DNA of 64,000 nucleotides from Afipia massiliensis (GTDB taxonomy: Bacteria > Pseudomonadota > Alphaproteobacteria > Rhizobiales > Xanthobacteraceae), in assembly GCF_001006325.2 (NCBI RefSeq), contig NZ_LBIA02000001.1, forward strand, positions 62,001-126,000, written 5' to 3'. A program made the position numbers and the translations under genes. The notes under the pieces are model-generated. The model was given only the letters and a program-made list of their open reading frames with translations, had not been told where the DNA came from and did not search any database. Shown here one piece after another: positions 1 through 8,450 of this stretch; the stretch's first letter is position 1, and each line of letters opens with the position of its first letter.

Positions 1-1
1 T

Positions 2-361
2 AGCGCCATACAGGCCGCCGTCGCCGAGATCGCCGCCCGCCGCAAGGTGAGCATCGATGTCCAGCAGATCTGGCGGAAAGAACCTACCGTCTTCAACACC
101 ACGCTGGTTGATGCAGTTGAGGCTGCCACCAAGGAAATGGGCTACAGCCACCGCCGCATCACGTCCGGTGCAGGGCACGATGCCTGCAATCTGGCGGGTG
201 TCGTTCCGGCGGCGATGATCTTCGTGCCCTGCAAGGACGGCATCAGCCACAACGAACTGGAAGACGCGACGCAGACCGACTGCACGGCGGGTGCCAACGT
301 GCTGCTGCATACCGTTCTGGCGCTGGCAGGCGTTGCATCCGCGCCGAATGCGAATAGCTAA
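2..361 (+). CDS. Zn-dependent hydrolase of the allantoate amidohydrolase / N-carbamoyl-amino-acid hydrolase type, C-terminal part
   Basis: The reading frame is open from base 2, so the gene begins before the window; the GTG at 47 is internal. What remains is about 119 residues from the C-terminus of an M20-type hydrolase. The GAGHDA motif followed by MIFVPCKDGISHNELE is characteristic of the ureidohydrolase branch (HyuC, AllC, beta-ureidopropionase), where these residues contribute a metal-ligand His and substrate contacts. These enzymes hydrolyse N-carbamoyl or ureido groups from amino acids or purine-ring fragments in the cytoplasm. The exact substrate cannot be read from this fragment. It ends 30 bases before the S9 peptidase gene, so the two may be cotranscribed. 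Confidence 0.85.
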   Translation, partial: SAIQAAVAEIAARRKVSIDVQQIWRKEPTVFNTTLVDAVEAATKEMGYSHRRITSGAGHDACNLAGVVPAAMIFVPCKDGISHNELEDATQTDCTAGANVLLHTVLALAGVASAPNANS

Positions 362-391
362 GCTCCAAGTTCTCACCGGAAGCAAATCTTC

Positions 392-2494
392 ATGACCACT
401 CGCCCTCCCGCGGCTGCGCCCGTCGCCCCGCGCCGCCCTCACAGCTTCACGCATCACGGCATCACCGTGATCGACGATTATGCGTGGCTGAAGGACGACA
501 ACTGGCAGGAGGTGCTGCGCGAACCATCGGTGCTCAAGCCGGACATCCGGGCCTATCTCGAAGCCGAAAATGCCTACGCCGACACGGTGCTCGGTCACAC
601 CACAGAGCTTCAGCAAAAGCTCGTGGCTGAAATGCGCGCCCGCATAAAAGAGGACGACTCCAGCGTTCCCTCGCCCGACGGGCCGTTTGCGTACTTTCAT
701 AAGTATCGTGAAGGCGGCCAGCACGAGCAGATCGGCCGGCAGCCCCGTGACGGCGGCGAGGCGCGTTTCATCATCGACGGCGATGAGCTGGCGAAGCAGA
801 CCGAATACTTCAAATTCGGGGAAGCGCGCCACTCCCCCGACCACACGCTGGAAGCATGGAGCGCGGACGTCCGTGGCTCGGAATATTTCACCATCCGCGT
901 TCGTGACTGGCAAACAGGAATCGACAGCGCCGACATTGTCGAGGAAACCGATGGCGGCATCGTCTGGGCGGCGGATTCAAAATCGTTCTTCTACGTCAAG
1001 CTCGACGGCAATCACCGCCCGATGCAGGTGTATCGTCACACACTCGGCACGCCGCAGTCCGACGACGCGCTGGTCTACGAGGAAAGCGACTCCGGCTGGT
1101 TCACCCATATTCATGAAAGCGCCAGCGGCCGCTTCTGCGTGATTGCGGGCGGCGATCATGAAACGTCCGAGCAGCGGCTGATTGATCTGAGCGCGCCCGA
1201 GGCCAAGCCGCGCCTGATCGCAAAGCGTGAGGACGGCGTACAGTATTCTGTTGCGGATCGCGGCGATCAGTTGTTCATCCTGACCAACGCGGATGAGGCC
1301 GTCGACTTCAAGATCGTCACCGCGCCGCTCGCGTCACCAGCCCGCAAGAACTGGCGTGACCTGATCCCGCACCGGCCCGGCACCTATATCATCGATCTCG
1401 AGCTTTATTCCGGTCATCTGGTGCGGATGGAACGCACCAACGCGCTGCCGTCCATCGTCATCCGCGATCTTGCGACCCTGCAGGAACACGCCATAGCCTT
1501 CGACGAGGCGGCCTATTCGCTCGGCACCCTTGGCGGCTACGAATTCGACACCACGCAGATCCGGTTCTCCTACTCGTCGATGACGACGCCATCGGAAGTG
1601 TTCGACTACGACATGGTTAGCCGCCAGCGCACCTTGCGCAAGCGTCAGGAAATTCCGTCCGGCCACAACCCTGCCGACTATGTCACCACGCGGATCATGG
1701 CGACATCCAACGATGGCGCCCAGGTGCCGGTGTCGATCCTCCATCGCAATGACCTCAAGCGCGACGGCAGCGCGCCGCTGCTGCTGTACGGCTACGGTTC
1801 CTACGGCAGCTCTATGCCGGCGTCGTTCTCCACAAACCGGCTGTCGCTGGTCGATCGCGGCTTCGTCTATGCCATCGCGCATATCCGCGGCGGCGCGGAC
1901 AAGGGCTGGGGCTGGTATCTCGACGGCAAGCGCGAGAAGAAAACGAAAACGTTCGACGACTTCGCCGCCGCCGGCCAGGCGATGATCGAAGCGAAATACA
2001 CCTCCGCGAAAAGGATCGTCGGCCACGGCGGCAGCGCGGGCGGCATGTTGATGGGCGCTGTGGCGAACCGCTCGGGCGAACTGTTCGCGGGCATCGTCGC
2101 CGAAGTCCCGTTTGTCGATGTGCTGAACACCATGCTCGATGAGTCGCTGCCGCTGACGCCGCCGGAATGGCCCGAATGGGGCAACCCGATCGAGAGCGCG
2201 GCCGATTTCAAGACCATCCTGTCGTATTCGCCGTACGACAATGTCGCGGCGAAAGACTATCCCGCGATTCTGGCAATGGGCGGCCTCGCCGATCCGCGCG
2301 TGACCTATTGGGAGCCAGCAAAATGGATTGCACGGCTGCGCCCGGTGATGACGGGCGGCGGGCCAGTGTTGTTGCGCACCAACATGGGAGCTGGCCATGG
2401 CGGCGCATCGGGCCGCTTCAACAGGCTGGATGAAATCGCGATTGTTTACGCGTTTGCGCTGTGGGCGGTGGGACTGGCGGATGGTGAAAGCTAA
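392..2494 (+). CDS. ptrB: Prolyl oligopeptidase family (S9A) protease, oligopeptidase B-like
   Basis: This 700-residue protein has the S9A layout of an N-terminal beta-propeller followed by an alpha/beta-hydrolase domain. The catalytic triad can be placed: Ser548 in GHGGSAGG, Asp634 in GGLADPRV and His669 in NMGAGHGG. Family members cleave short peptides after basic or proline residues in the cytoplasm, acting on oligopeptides rather than folded proteins. The N-terminus (PRRPHSFTHHG) matches the usual start and there is no signal peptide. A GGAAG-type ribosome site precedes ATG 392. The length is normal for oligopeptidase B. Specificity (basic or proline) is inferred from family resemblance only. 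Confidence 0.9.
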   Translation: MTTRPPAAAPVAPRRPHSFTHHGITVIDDYAWLKDDNWQEVLREPSVLKPDIRAYLEAENAYADTVLGHTTELQQKLVAEMRARIKEDDSSVPSPDGPFAYFHKYREGGQHEQIGRQPRDGGEARFIIDGDELAKQTEYFKFGEARHSPDHTLEAWSADVRGSEYFTIRVRDWQTGIDSADIVEETDGGIVWAADSKSFFYVKLDGNHRPMQVYRHTLGTPQSDDALVYEESDSGWFTHIHESASGRFCVIAGGDHETSEQRLIDLSAPEAKPRLIAKREDGVQYSVADRGDQLFILTNADEAVDFKIVTAPLASPARKNWRDLIPHRPGTYIIDLELYSGHLVRMERTNALPSIVIRDLATLQEHAIAFDEAAYSLGTLGGYEFDTTQIRFSYSSMTTPSEVFDYDMVSRQRTLRKRQEIPSGHNPADYVTTRIMATSNDGAQVPVSILHRNDLKRDGSAPLLLYGYGSYGSSMPASFSTNRLSLVDRGFVYAIAHIRGGADKGWGWYLDGKREKKTKTFDDFAAAGQAMIEAKYTSAKRIVGHGGSAGGMLMGAVANRSGELFAGIVAEVPFVDVLNTMLDESLPLTPPEWPEWGNPIESAADFKTILSYSPYDNVAAKDYPAILAMGGLADPRVTYWEPAKWIARLRPVMTGGGPVLLRTNMGAGHGGASGRFNRLDEIAIVYAFALWAVGLADGES

Positions 2495-2564
2495 AGCTTT
2501 CCTCTTACCTTACAGGTAATTTAATCGCCGTCGTCAGACCCTCATGATGCAATTTGATTCCGTT

Positions 2565-2590
2565 GCAGCGCGTCGTGACGCGCTGCTTTT
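2565..2590 (+). terminator. Rho-independent terminator after the S9 peptidase gene
   Basis: GCAGCGCGTC (2565-2574) pairs with GACGCGCTGC (2577-2586) and is followed by TTTT. It lies 70 bases downstream of the peptidase stop and upstream of the MFS gene, separating the two transcripts. Confidence 0.8.
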
Positions 2591-2642
2591 CTGTGCCATA
2601 CTCAGTTACTGACCCGCTGCCTCTCGTTTCCGGAATGCCCGC

Positions 2643-3938
2643 ATGCGCCGCCTGCCCTTCTATTACGGCTGGATCATTGTCGCCGTAACCTTCATCACCA
2701 TGGGCATCGGCGTGAATGCCCGCACCTCGTTCTCGCTGTTCTTCTCGCCGATCGTCGATGAATTCGGCTGGGATCGCGGCATCACCGCGGGCGCGTTCTC
2801 TGTCGGCTTTCTGGTCTCGGCGCTGCTCAGTCCCTTGATGGGCAAGCTGATGGACCGCAGCGGTCCGCGCACCGTCATGGAACTTGGCGTGGTTCTAATG
2901 GGAGCCGGCCTCCTGCTCGCGCCGCTGACGACGCAGCCGTGGCATCTCTATGTCACCATCGGATGCCTCGTTGGCGCGGGCAGCATCTGCCTCGGTTATT
3001 CCGGCCAGTCGCTGTTTCTGCCTAACTGGTTCGTCAGGCGCCGTGGCCTCGCTGTCGGTCTCGCCTTCGCCGGCGTCGGCATCGGCTCCATCATCATCCT
3101 GCCCTGGGTGCAACTCCTGATCGACAGGAGCGGCTGGCGCGCTGCGAGTTGGGCGATGGGCATTCTCGTGCTCGTTGTGCTGATCCCGCTCAATCTTCTG
3201 TTACGCAAACGCCCCGAGGACATCGGCCTGCAACCGGACGGCGACGCCGCGCCGACGGCAACGACGATTCCGCCTCCATCGAACATCGTCGATCCGGCAT
3301 GGGCTGCAACCGACTGGACGCTCGGCCTTGCGGTGCGCACCGCACGGTTCTGGTGGATTTCGCTCGGCTATTTCTGCGGTCTCTATGTCTGGTACGCCGT
3401 GCAAGTGCATCAGACCAAGTATCTCGTCGAGATCGGATTCAGTTCGACCTCGGCGGCATGGGCGCTGGGCATGGTCAGCCTGATCGGCATCCCGGGACAG
3501 ATCGCGCTCGGCTATCTCTCGGACCGCATCGGCCGCGAATGGATCTGGACGATTTCGAGTCTTGGCTTCGCGATCTGCTTCGCGGCGCTGATCGCGTTGC
3601 AGTTCGCACCGACGCTGCTGCTGGTTTACGTCATGGTCGTGGTGCAGGGATTCCTCGGATACGGATTCACCTCCATCATGGGCGCGGTCGTTGCCGAGAT
3701 CTTCCAGGGCAAGCACTTCGGAACGATCTTCGGCACCATCGGCTTCACCGCGCTGGCCGGCGGCGCGGCAGGGCCTTGGGTGACCGGCATCCTGCATGAC
3801 ATCTACGGCGACTACACGCTGGCCTTCATCATCGGCATTGCCGTGAGCGCGCTGTCCGCCGCCGCGATCTGGCTGGCTGCTCCGGGCAAGGTCCGCGCCG
3901 TTGCGGGGCGCATGGACCGGATCGCGAAGGCGGCCTAA
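2643..3938 (+). CDS. Major facilitator superfamily transporter, oxalate/formate-antiporter-like
   Basis: This 431-residue membrane protein opens with FYYGWIIVAVTF and shows about twelve hydrophobic segments. The loop between TM2 and TM3 carries the MFS signature (GKLMDRSGPR), and a central polar loop lies near residues 190-215. The C-terminal half repeats the pattern (GYLSDRIGRE). The N-terminal YYGW...FSLFFSPIVDEFGW resembles the monocarboxylate/OFA branch of MFS, which carries small organic anions. The substrate is unknown. It is a separate unit between a terminator upstream and a tail-to-tail neighbour whose stop codon overlaps its own by four bases. Confidence 0.85.
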   Translation: MRRLPFYYGWIIVAVTFITMGIGVNARTSFSLFFSPIVDEFGWDRGITAGAFSVGFLVSALLSPLMGKLMDRSGPRTVMELGVVLMGAGLLLAPLTTQPWHLYVTIGCLVGAGSICLGYSGQSLFLPNWFVRRRGLAVGLAFAGVGIGSIIILPWVQLLIDRSGWRAASWAMGILVLVVLIPLNLLLRKRPEDIGLQPDGDAAPTATTIPPPSNIVDPAWAATDWTLGLAVRTARFWWISLGYFCGLYVWYAVQVHQTKYLVEIGFSSTSAAWALGMVSLIGIPGQIALGYLSDRIGREWIWTISSLGFAICFAALIALQFAPTLLLVYVMVVVQGFLGYGFTSIMGAVVAEIFQGKHFGTIFGTIGFTALAGGAAGPWVTGILHDIYGDYTLAFIIGIAVSALSAAAIWLAAPGKVRAVAGRMDRIAKAA

Positions 3939-4540
3939 AGCCCGATCTGCACCGGATAGCCTTCGCGCAGTGCATTAACGATCGACGGCGGCGTCAAAAG
4001 CTTCGCGTCAGCCAAATCAGCAAATGCGCGGCTGTAGCCCGAAAACGACCAGCGCCAGACTTCGCCGTTCGCGATCAGGTAGCTTTCGCCTTCACTGGTC
4101 ACCATCGTGCCATCCGGCAGCTTGAGTGCCGCTACGCCCAACGGATGCAGCCGTTTTTCGCGGCCATCGAGACGCTCGCCGTGAAGCACGGCGTCCATTT
4201 CGGTCGCATAAGGCTTTGCGCGACTGTTGCCTTTGGCCCATGCGTCGCGAAACGCCGTCGCCTCGTCCCGGCGGCAGTAAAAGCACGGACGATGCCCTGC
4301 CGCGAAGGATGTCGCTTCATCGAGGAAGAACAGCTCGGTCCAGCTTCGTCGGTCCATCACCTTGCGCCTGCGTCCGCGAAACTCGCAGACGCAGGTGATC
4401 CACGCCTTCGACGACCAGCGACGGTTCAGCAGCGTCTTCGTCGCCGGATCGTGGATGATGCCGCGATTGCCGGTGAAGCGACCGCGATGCGCGGTCGCGA
4501 CGATTTCACCGAACGGCGACACGCGGTTTTTGAGGGGCAT
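3935..4540 (-). CDS. Conserved hypothetical protein with a Cys/His cluster
   Basis: This protein of 201 residues is not recognised. It carries Cys50 and Cys52 (CVC), then His83, Cys86 and Cys89 in GHRPCFYCRRDEA, a spacing that could bind one zinc ion. The HRPCFYC stretch loosely recalls the metal site of Ada-type methyl-phosphotriester domains (FRPCKRC), but the rest does not resemble Ada. The protein is rich in Arg and Trp, has no signal peptide or membrane segment, and ends in VNALREGYPVQIGL. ATG 4540 is the only good start. Its stop overlaps the 3' end of the MFS gene, and the repeat pair at 4561-4677 lies upstream. Confidence 0.6.
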   Translation of the reverse strand: MPLKNRVSPFGEIVATAHRGRFTGNRGIIHDPATKTLLNRRWSSKAWITCVCEFRGRRRKVMDRRSWTELFFLDEATSFAAGHRPCFYCRRDEATAFRDAWAKGNSRAKPYATEMDAVLHGERLDGREKRLHPLGVAALKLPDGTMVTSEGESYLIANGEVWRWSFSGYSRAFADLADAKLLTPPSIVNALREGYPVQIGL

Positions 4541-4560
4541 GAGGCCTCGTCACTCACAAC

Positions 4561-4677
4561 GTCGTCCCGGTGGAGGCCGGGACCCATAACCACCGTTTTC
4601 TCTGCAGAGGTACGTTGAACATTTCTTCGCACGATACCCTGACAGGGAGTATGGGTCCCGGCCTCCGCCGGGACGAC
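4561..4677. repeat. Family B paired palindromic repeat, copy 1
   Basis: The element starts GTCGTCCCGG, continues to GGCCGGGACCCATA, and ends with the inverted form TATGGGTCCCGGCC...GCCGGGACGAC. The two arms are separated by about 60 bases of unlike sequence. The same arrangement recurs at 62443-62577. It lies between two minus-strand genes. Confidence 0.85.
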
Positions 4678-4719
4678 CCGAAAACTGACTACGTCACTCA
4701 GATCAACCGAAGCTCCGCC

Positions 4720-5709
4720 TCAGCCCAGCACATCCTGATTGATGACATTCTCGCGGATAGGTTTGCCGTCGAGCGCACTGAGGATGTTCTTGGCGGTTTG
4801 CAGGCTCATGCGGTCGAGCGCCTCGCGCGTCACGCCCGCCACATGCGGCGCGGTGATGACGTTATCGAGCTTGAACAGCGGATGATCCGGCCGCGGCGGC
4901 TCCTGCGCAAACACGTCGATGCCCGCGCCCGCGATCTTGCCAGAGGTCAGCGCCGCATGGAGTGCGTCTTCATCGACGATGCCGCCGCGCGCAGTGTTGA
5001 TGAGGTAAGCCGTCGGCTTCATCATCTGCAATTGCGCCGTGCTGAACATATTGACGGTTTCCGGCGATTTCGGACAATGGATCGACACGAAATCGGCGCG
5101 TGGCAGCGCGGTGTTGAGATCGGTTACATATTCCGCGCCCGCCGCCTCAACCTCGGCGGCAGATTTGAATGGGTCATAGACCAGAACGTTCATCTCCATC
5201 GCCACCAGTCGCTTCACTGTCCGGCTACCGATGCGGCCGAAGCCGACCACCAGCGCGGTCTTTCCGAGCAGGTCGAAGGGGATTGCACCGAGCCGCTTGG
5301 TCCAGTTGCCGCTCTTCACAAGGGCATCGAGTTCAGCCGCGCGCTTCGCCAGCGCCAGCATCATGAACAGTGCGCATTCGGCCACCGATGGCGAGTTCGC
5401 GATGCCGGTGGTCATCAGCGGAATCTTGCGGGCGCTCAGTGCCGCGACATCGACCGCGTCGTAACCGACGCCAATGCGCGTAACGACCATCATTTCGCCC
5501 GACGAGACGATCTCGTTCGCGCCGAAGCGCGTGCCGCCCAGCGCCACGCCGTTGACCGGCGCATGCTGCCGCAGCATTTCGTTGAAATCCGGGGCAGAGA
5601 TCGTGTTGGGAAACTCGATGGCCTCGATGTCGCTGCGCTCCCGCAACAGGGCCCAACCACCGGGCGACAGGGTTTCCACGATCAGCAGTTTCTTCTTGTT
5701 GGTCGCCAT
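4720..5709 (-). CDS. D-isomer-specific 2-hydroxyacid dehydrogenase (phosphoglycerate dehydrogenase-like)
   Basis: The protein has the two-domain 2-hydroxyacid dehydrogenase fold and reduces 2-keto acids or oxidises D-2-hydroxy acids with NAD(P). The Rossmann motif VVGFGRIGS lies in mid-protein, followed by the catalytic Arg in NTARGGIVDE, the Glu in VFAQEPP and the His in APHVAGVT. At about 329 residues it lacks the ACT regulatory domain of SerA, so a broad or catabolic hydroxyacid role is more likely than serine synthesis. ATG 5709 is preferred because a GGGG ribosome site lies just upstream; the frame is open to an ATG at 5766. It is divergent from the RraA-like gene, so a shared promoter region lies at 5710-5898. 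Confidence 0.85.
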   Translation of the reverse strand: MATNKKKLLIVETLSPGGWALLRERSDIEAIEFPNTISAPDFNEMLRQHAPVNGVALGGTRFGANEIVSSGEMMVVTRIGVGYDAVDVAALSARKIPLMTTGIANSPSVAECALFMMLALAKRAAELDALVKSGNWTKRLGAIPFDLLGKTALVVGFGRIGSRTVKRLVAMEMNVLVYDPFKSAAEVEAAGAEYVTDLNTALPRADFVSIHCPKSPETVNMFSTAQLQMMKPTAYLINTARGGIVDEDALHAALTSGKIAGAGIDVFAQEPPRPDHPLFKLDNVITAPHVAGVTREALDRMSLQTAKNILSALDGKPIRENVINQDVLG

Positions 5710-5898
5710 TTCATCCCCTGATGTTTGTTGATTTTCGTTCAGCGCGAGGCGCAAGTCGCCCATCATCGCCTTGTTTCGCCTCTTCCCGCAAGCCGGGAAA
5801 GGAGCCGAACCGTGCCCTTGCAGCGATCACGTTGCAAAGGCAAACTCCCCACGCCGCACCGTTCGGATCGGCAGAAAACAACAACAGGAGATCAACCC

Positions 5899-6612
5899 GT
5901 GACCCAGCCCGCGCCCCATCCCGCATCCCTGCTCGAGACATTGGCACGCTGGGACACGCCGACCATCTGCAACGCGCTGGAAGTGGTCGCGCCCGAACGC
6001 CGGCTGATCGGTTTCACTACCAAGCCACTGGTCTGCCCGTTTCCGGACTTGCAGCCGATGGTCGGCTATGCCCGCACCGCAACAATCCGGGCGACATCGC
6101 CGTCGAGTTTGTCGGCGGCCGATCAACGTGCCCAGCGCGCCGCCTATTACGAATATTGCGGCACAGGCTTTGGCCCGCGCATCAGCGTCATTCAGGATCT
6201 CGACGGCGCGAACATTGGATTCGGCGCGTTCTGGGGCGAGGTCAACAGTTCGGTGCACAAGGCACTCGGCTGCCTTGGCGTCGTCACCGACGGGTCGATC
6301 CGCGACATTCCGGCGTGGGCGCCGGGCTTTCAGGCGCTGGCCGGCAGCATCGGGCCCTCGCACGCGTATGTTCATCTCGCCGGATTCGGCGAGGATGTTT
6401 GCGTCGCCGGCATGACGGTGAGCTCGGATGATCTGATTCATGCAGACCGCCATGGCGCGGTCGTGATTCCGGCCAATGTCGCGGCGAAACTCCCCGATGC
6501 CGCGCGGCTGTGCGAGCGCCGCGAAGAGCCGATCCTGGGTATCGCCCGCGATCCCGGCTTCACCGTGGAGAAGCTCAAGGAAGCGCTGGCCAAGGCCGCG
6601 GAGATTCACTAA
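5899..6612 (+). CDS. RraA-like / HMG-aldolase-type family protein
   Basis: This protein of 237 residues belongs to the RraA/dimethylmenaquinone-methyltransferase-like fold family. Bona fide members are either 4-hydroxy-4-methyl-2-oxoglutarate/oxaloacetate aldolases or RNase E regulators. The core GCLGVVTDGSIRDI contains the Asp-Gly-x-x-Arg-Asp element that binds Mg and substrate in the aldolases. GTG 5899 is chosen because AGGAG lies eight bases before it; the frame is open further upstream but has no ribosome site. It is divergent from a hydroxyacid dehydrogenase, which fits a small keto- or hydroxy-acid pathway, but the substrate is not evident. Confidence 0.75.
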   Translation: MTQPAPHPASLLETLARWDTPTICNALEVVAPERRLIGFTTKPLVCPFPDLQPMVGYARTATIRATSPSSLSAADQRAQRAAYYEYCGTGFGPRISVIQDLDGANIGFGAFWGEVNSSVHKALGCLGVVTDGSIRDIPAWAPGFQALAGSIGPSHAYVHLAGFGEDVCVAGMTVSSDDLIHADRHGAVVIPANVAAKLPDAARLCERREEPILGIARDPGFTVEKLKEALAKAAEIH

Positions 6613-6668
6613 CGCGTGACGATGGCGCAAGCCTTCTCGCAACACGCAATCAACGGAAGGTTTGTGCC

Positions 6669-6755
6669 ATGAAAGTCGCACTCGGCGTCGTCGTCGGACT
6701 GGTGATCGGGTTCCTCGCCATGACCTATTTCAAGACCGGTCACCTGCCGTTCTGA
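6669..6755 (+). CDS. Small single-pass membrane peptide (28 residues), hypothetical
   Basis: ATG 6669 is preceded by GGAAGG at a spacing of eight bases and opens a frame of 28 residues. Residues 2-20 (KVALGVVVGLVIGFLAMTY) form one strongly hydrophobic segment with a Gly-x3-Gly helix-packing pattern, and the tail FKTGHLPF is short and polar. It begins 56 bases after the RraA-like stop and may share its transcript. The good ribosome site and clean membrane helix support a real gene, but its shortness keeps this tentative. No function is known. Confidence 0.5.
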   Translation: MKVALGVVVGLVIGFLAMTYFKTGHLPF

Positions 6756-6771
6756 CGTCCTATAGGCAGGC

Positions 6772-6874
6772 GTCATTCCGGGGCGCGAGTGAAACGAGCG
6801 AACCCGGAATCTCCCGCGCACCTGCCGGACAAATGGATTCCGGGTCTGCGCCGAGCGGCGCATCCCGGAATGAC
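6772..6874. repeat. Family C paired repeat, copy 1
   Basis: GTCATTCCGGGGCGCGAG at the left end and the inverted CGGCGCATCCCGGAATGAC at the right end enclose GAACCCGGAATC and GGATTCCGGG. The same element occurs at 8324-8433, so the selO gene sits between two copies. Confidence 0.85.
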
Positions 6875-6897
6875 CGGTGAATGAAATTGGGTTTCTG

Positions 6898-8316
6898 ATG
6901 CCTGTGTCTCCCTTGTACCGCGCCTCGACCAGCCACGCCGCGCTCGGTCCTGAATTCTACGATGTCGTCGCGGCGGCCGCGTTTCCCGATCACATCCTGC
7001 GCTACCGCAACCAGCGCGCGGCAAGGACAGTCGGGCTTGATACGCTTAGCGACGAGGAATGGATCGCGCATTTCGGACGATTTCAGCCGCTGGCCGAAAA
7101 CTTCAAGGAGCCGCTGGCGCTGCGCTATCACGGCCATCAGTTTCGCGTCTACAATCCGGAGCTGGGCGACGGGCGCGGATTTTTGTTCGCACAGCTATAC
7201 GACGACAAGGGCCGCCTGCTCGATCTCGCCACCAAGGGCAGCGGCAAGACGCCGTGGTCGCGCACCGCAGACGGACGCCTGACACTCAAGGGTGGCGTGC
7301 GCGAGGTGCTGGCGACTTCCATGCTGGAAGCGCTCGGTGTCGATACCTCGAAAACCTTCAGCTTGATCGAGACCGGCGAAGCACTGGAGCGCGGCGACGA
7401 ACCCTCGCCGACGCGCTCTTCCGTTATGGTGCGGCTAAGCCACTCGCATGTCCGGATCGGCACGTTTCAGCGGCAAGCGTTTCATCGCAACACCGCGAAC
7501 ATCCAGAAGCTGCTCGACTACACGATCAGGACTTACATGCCAGACATCTGGCACGACGATGCATCGGCGCGGGCCATCGCATTTCTCGAAGAGGTCTGCC
7601 GCCGCGTCGCCCGCGTCGGCGCGCAGCTGATGGCAGCCGGATTTGTTCACGGCGTCCTCAACACCGACAACATCAACGTTACCGGCGAAAGCTTCGACTA
7701 CGGCCCGTGGCGGTTTCTGCCCGTGCTCGATCCCGCCTTCACCGCCGCCTATTTCGACGAAACCGGGCTTTACGCCTATGGCCGTCAGCCCGATGCGCTG
7801 TTCTGGAACGTCACGCGGCTGGCGGAATGCCTGCTCGGCATCACGGACCAGCCGAGCCTTGAAAAAGCGCTCGGCGTCTTTGAACCCGCCATTCGCCAGG
7901 AATTCACCGACGCGATGCTGCGACGGCTCGGCGTCCAGTCACTCGATGCAGTGCGCGACAACGAACTGGTGCGTGCGCTGTGGATCTTCCTGTCGGAAAC
8001 GCAAGCGCCGTTCGAGCAGACCTTCTTCGACTGGTTCGGCGGCCTCGCGAGCGCCGAACGCGCGGCAGGAAGCCCGTCGAAGGATTTCTACGCGAATCCG
8101 GCGTTCAGCGCGGTTCGTGACGCTTTTCAGGGCTTCTCACCGCGCGATGGCGTCGATCTCAGCCACGCGTATTTCAGCAAGCCCGTCGCATGTTCGATGC
8201 TGATCGAAGAAGTCGAAGCCATCTGGAAGCCGATTGCAGACAGCGATGACTGGTCGGTGTTTCACGCCAAACTTGAGGCCATCGACCAGATGCGTGAGGC
8301 GTATGGGCTGACGTGA
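6898..8316 (+). CDS. selO: Protein adenylyltransferase SelO (YdiU/UPF0061 family)
   Basis: SelO is a pseudokinase-fold enzyme that transfers AMP from ATP to hydroxyl side chains of proteins and is linked to redox stress. The protein here carries the family hallmarks HGHQFRVYNPELGDGRG, TKGSGKTPWSR (nucleotide-binding Lys), MVRLSHSHVRIGTFQ and VLNTDNINVTGESFDYGPW (metal-binding Asn and Asp). The length of about 472 residues is normal. ATG 6898 is chosen; the frame opens at GTG 6877, right against a repeat, and neither has a strong ribosome site. It is flanked on both sides by family C repeats. No Sec codon or C-terminal Cys motif of the eukaryotic form was looked for beyond the stop. Confidence 0.9.
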   Translation: MPVSPLYRASTSHAALGPEFYDVVAAAAFPDHILRYRNQRAARTVGLDTLSDEEWIAHFGRFQPLAENFKEPLALRYHGHQFRVYNPELGDGRGFLFAQLYDDKGRLLDLATKGSGKTPWSRTADGRLTLKGGVREVLATSMLEALGVDTSKTFSLIETGEALERGDEPSPTRSSVMVRLSHSHVRIGTFQRQAFHRNTANIQKLLDYTIRTYMPDIWHDDASARAIAFLEEVCRRVARVGAQLMAAGFVHGVLNTDNINVTGESFDYGPWRFLPVLDPAFTAAYFDETGLYAYGRQPDALFWNVTRLAECLLGITDQPSLEKALGVFEPAIRQEFTDAMLRRLGVQSLDAVRDNELVRALWIFLSETQAPFEQTFFDWFGGLASAERAAGSPSKDFYANPAFSAVRDAFQGFSPRDGVDLSHAYFSKPVACSMLIEEVEAIWKPIADSDDWSVFHAKLEAIDQMREAYGLT

Positions 8317-8323
8317 GGTACAC

Positions 8324-8433
8324 GTCATTCCGGGGCGCGAGCGTTGGCGAGCGAGCCCGGAATCCAGGAGTTACTTCCGATGAACTCGACTGGATTCCGG
8401 ATCAGCCCGCTGCGCGGGCTGATCCGGAATGAC
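8324..8433. repeat. Family C paired repeat, copy 2
   Basis: GTCATTCCGGGGCGCGAGCG at the left and GATCCGGAATGAC at the right form the inverted ends, with GAGCCCGGAATCC and GGATTCCGGATC inside. It starts eight bases after the selO stop and may also act as a terminator between convergent genes. Confidence 0.85.
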
Positions 8434-8450
8434 ATGGCGGGAATGGATCC

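Noticed and set aside
4570-5721. A 383-residue plus-strand frame opposite the hydroxyacid dehydrogenase
   Set aside because: The dehydrogenase motifs on the other strand are intact, and this frame starts in a repeat.
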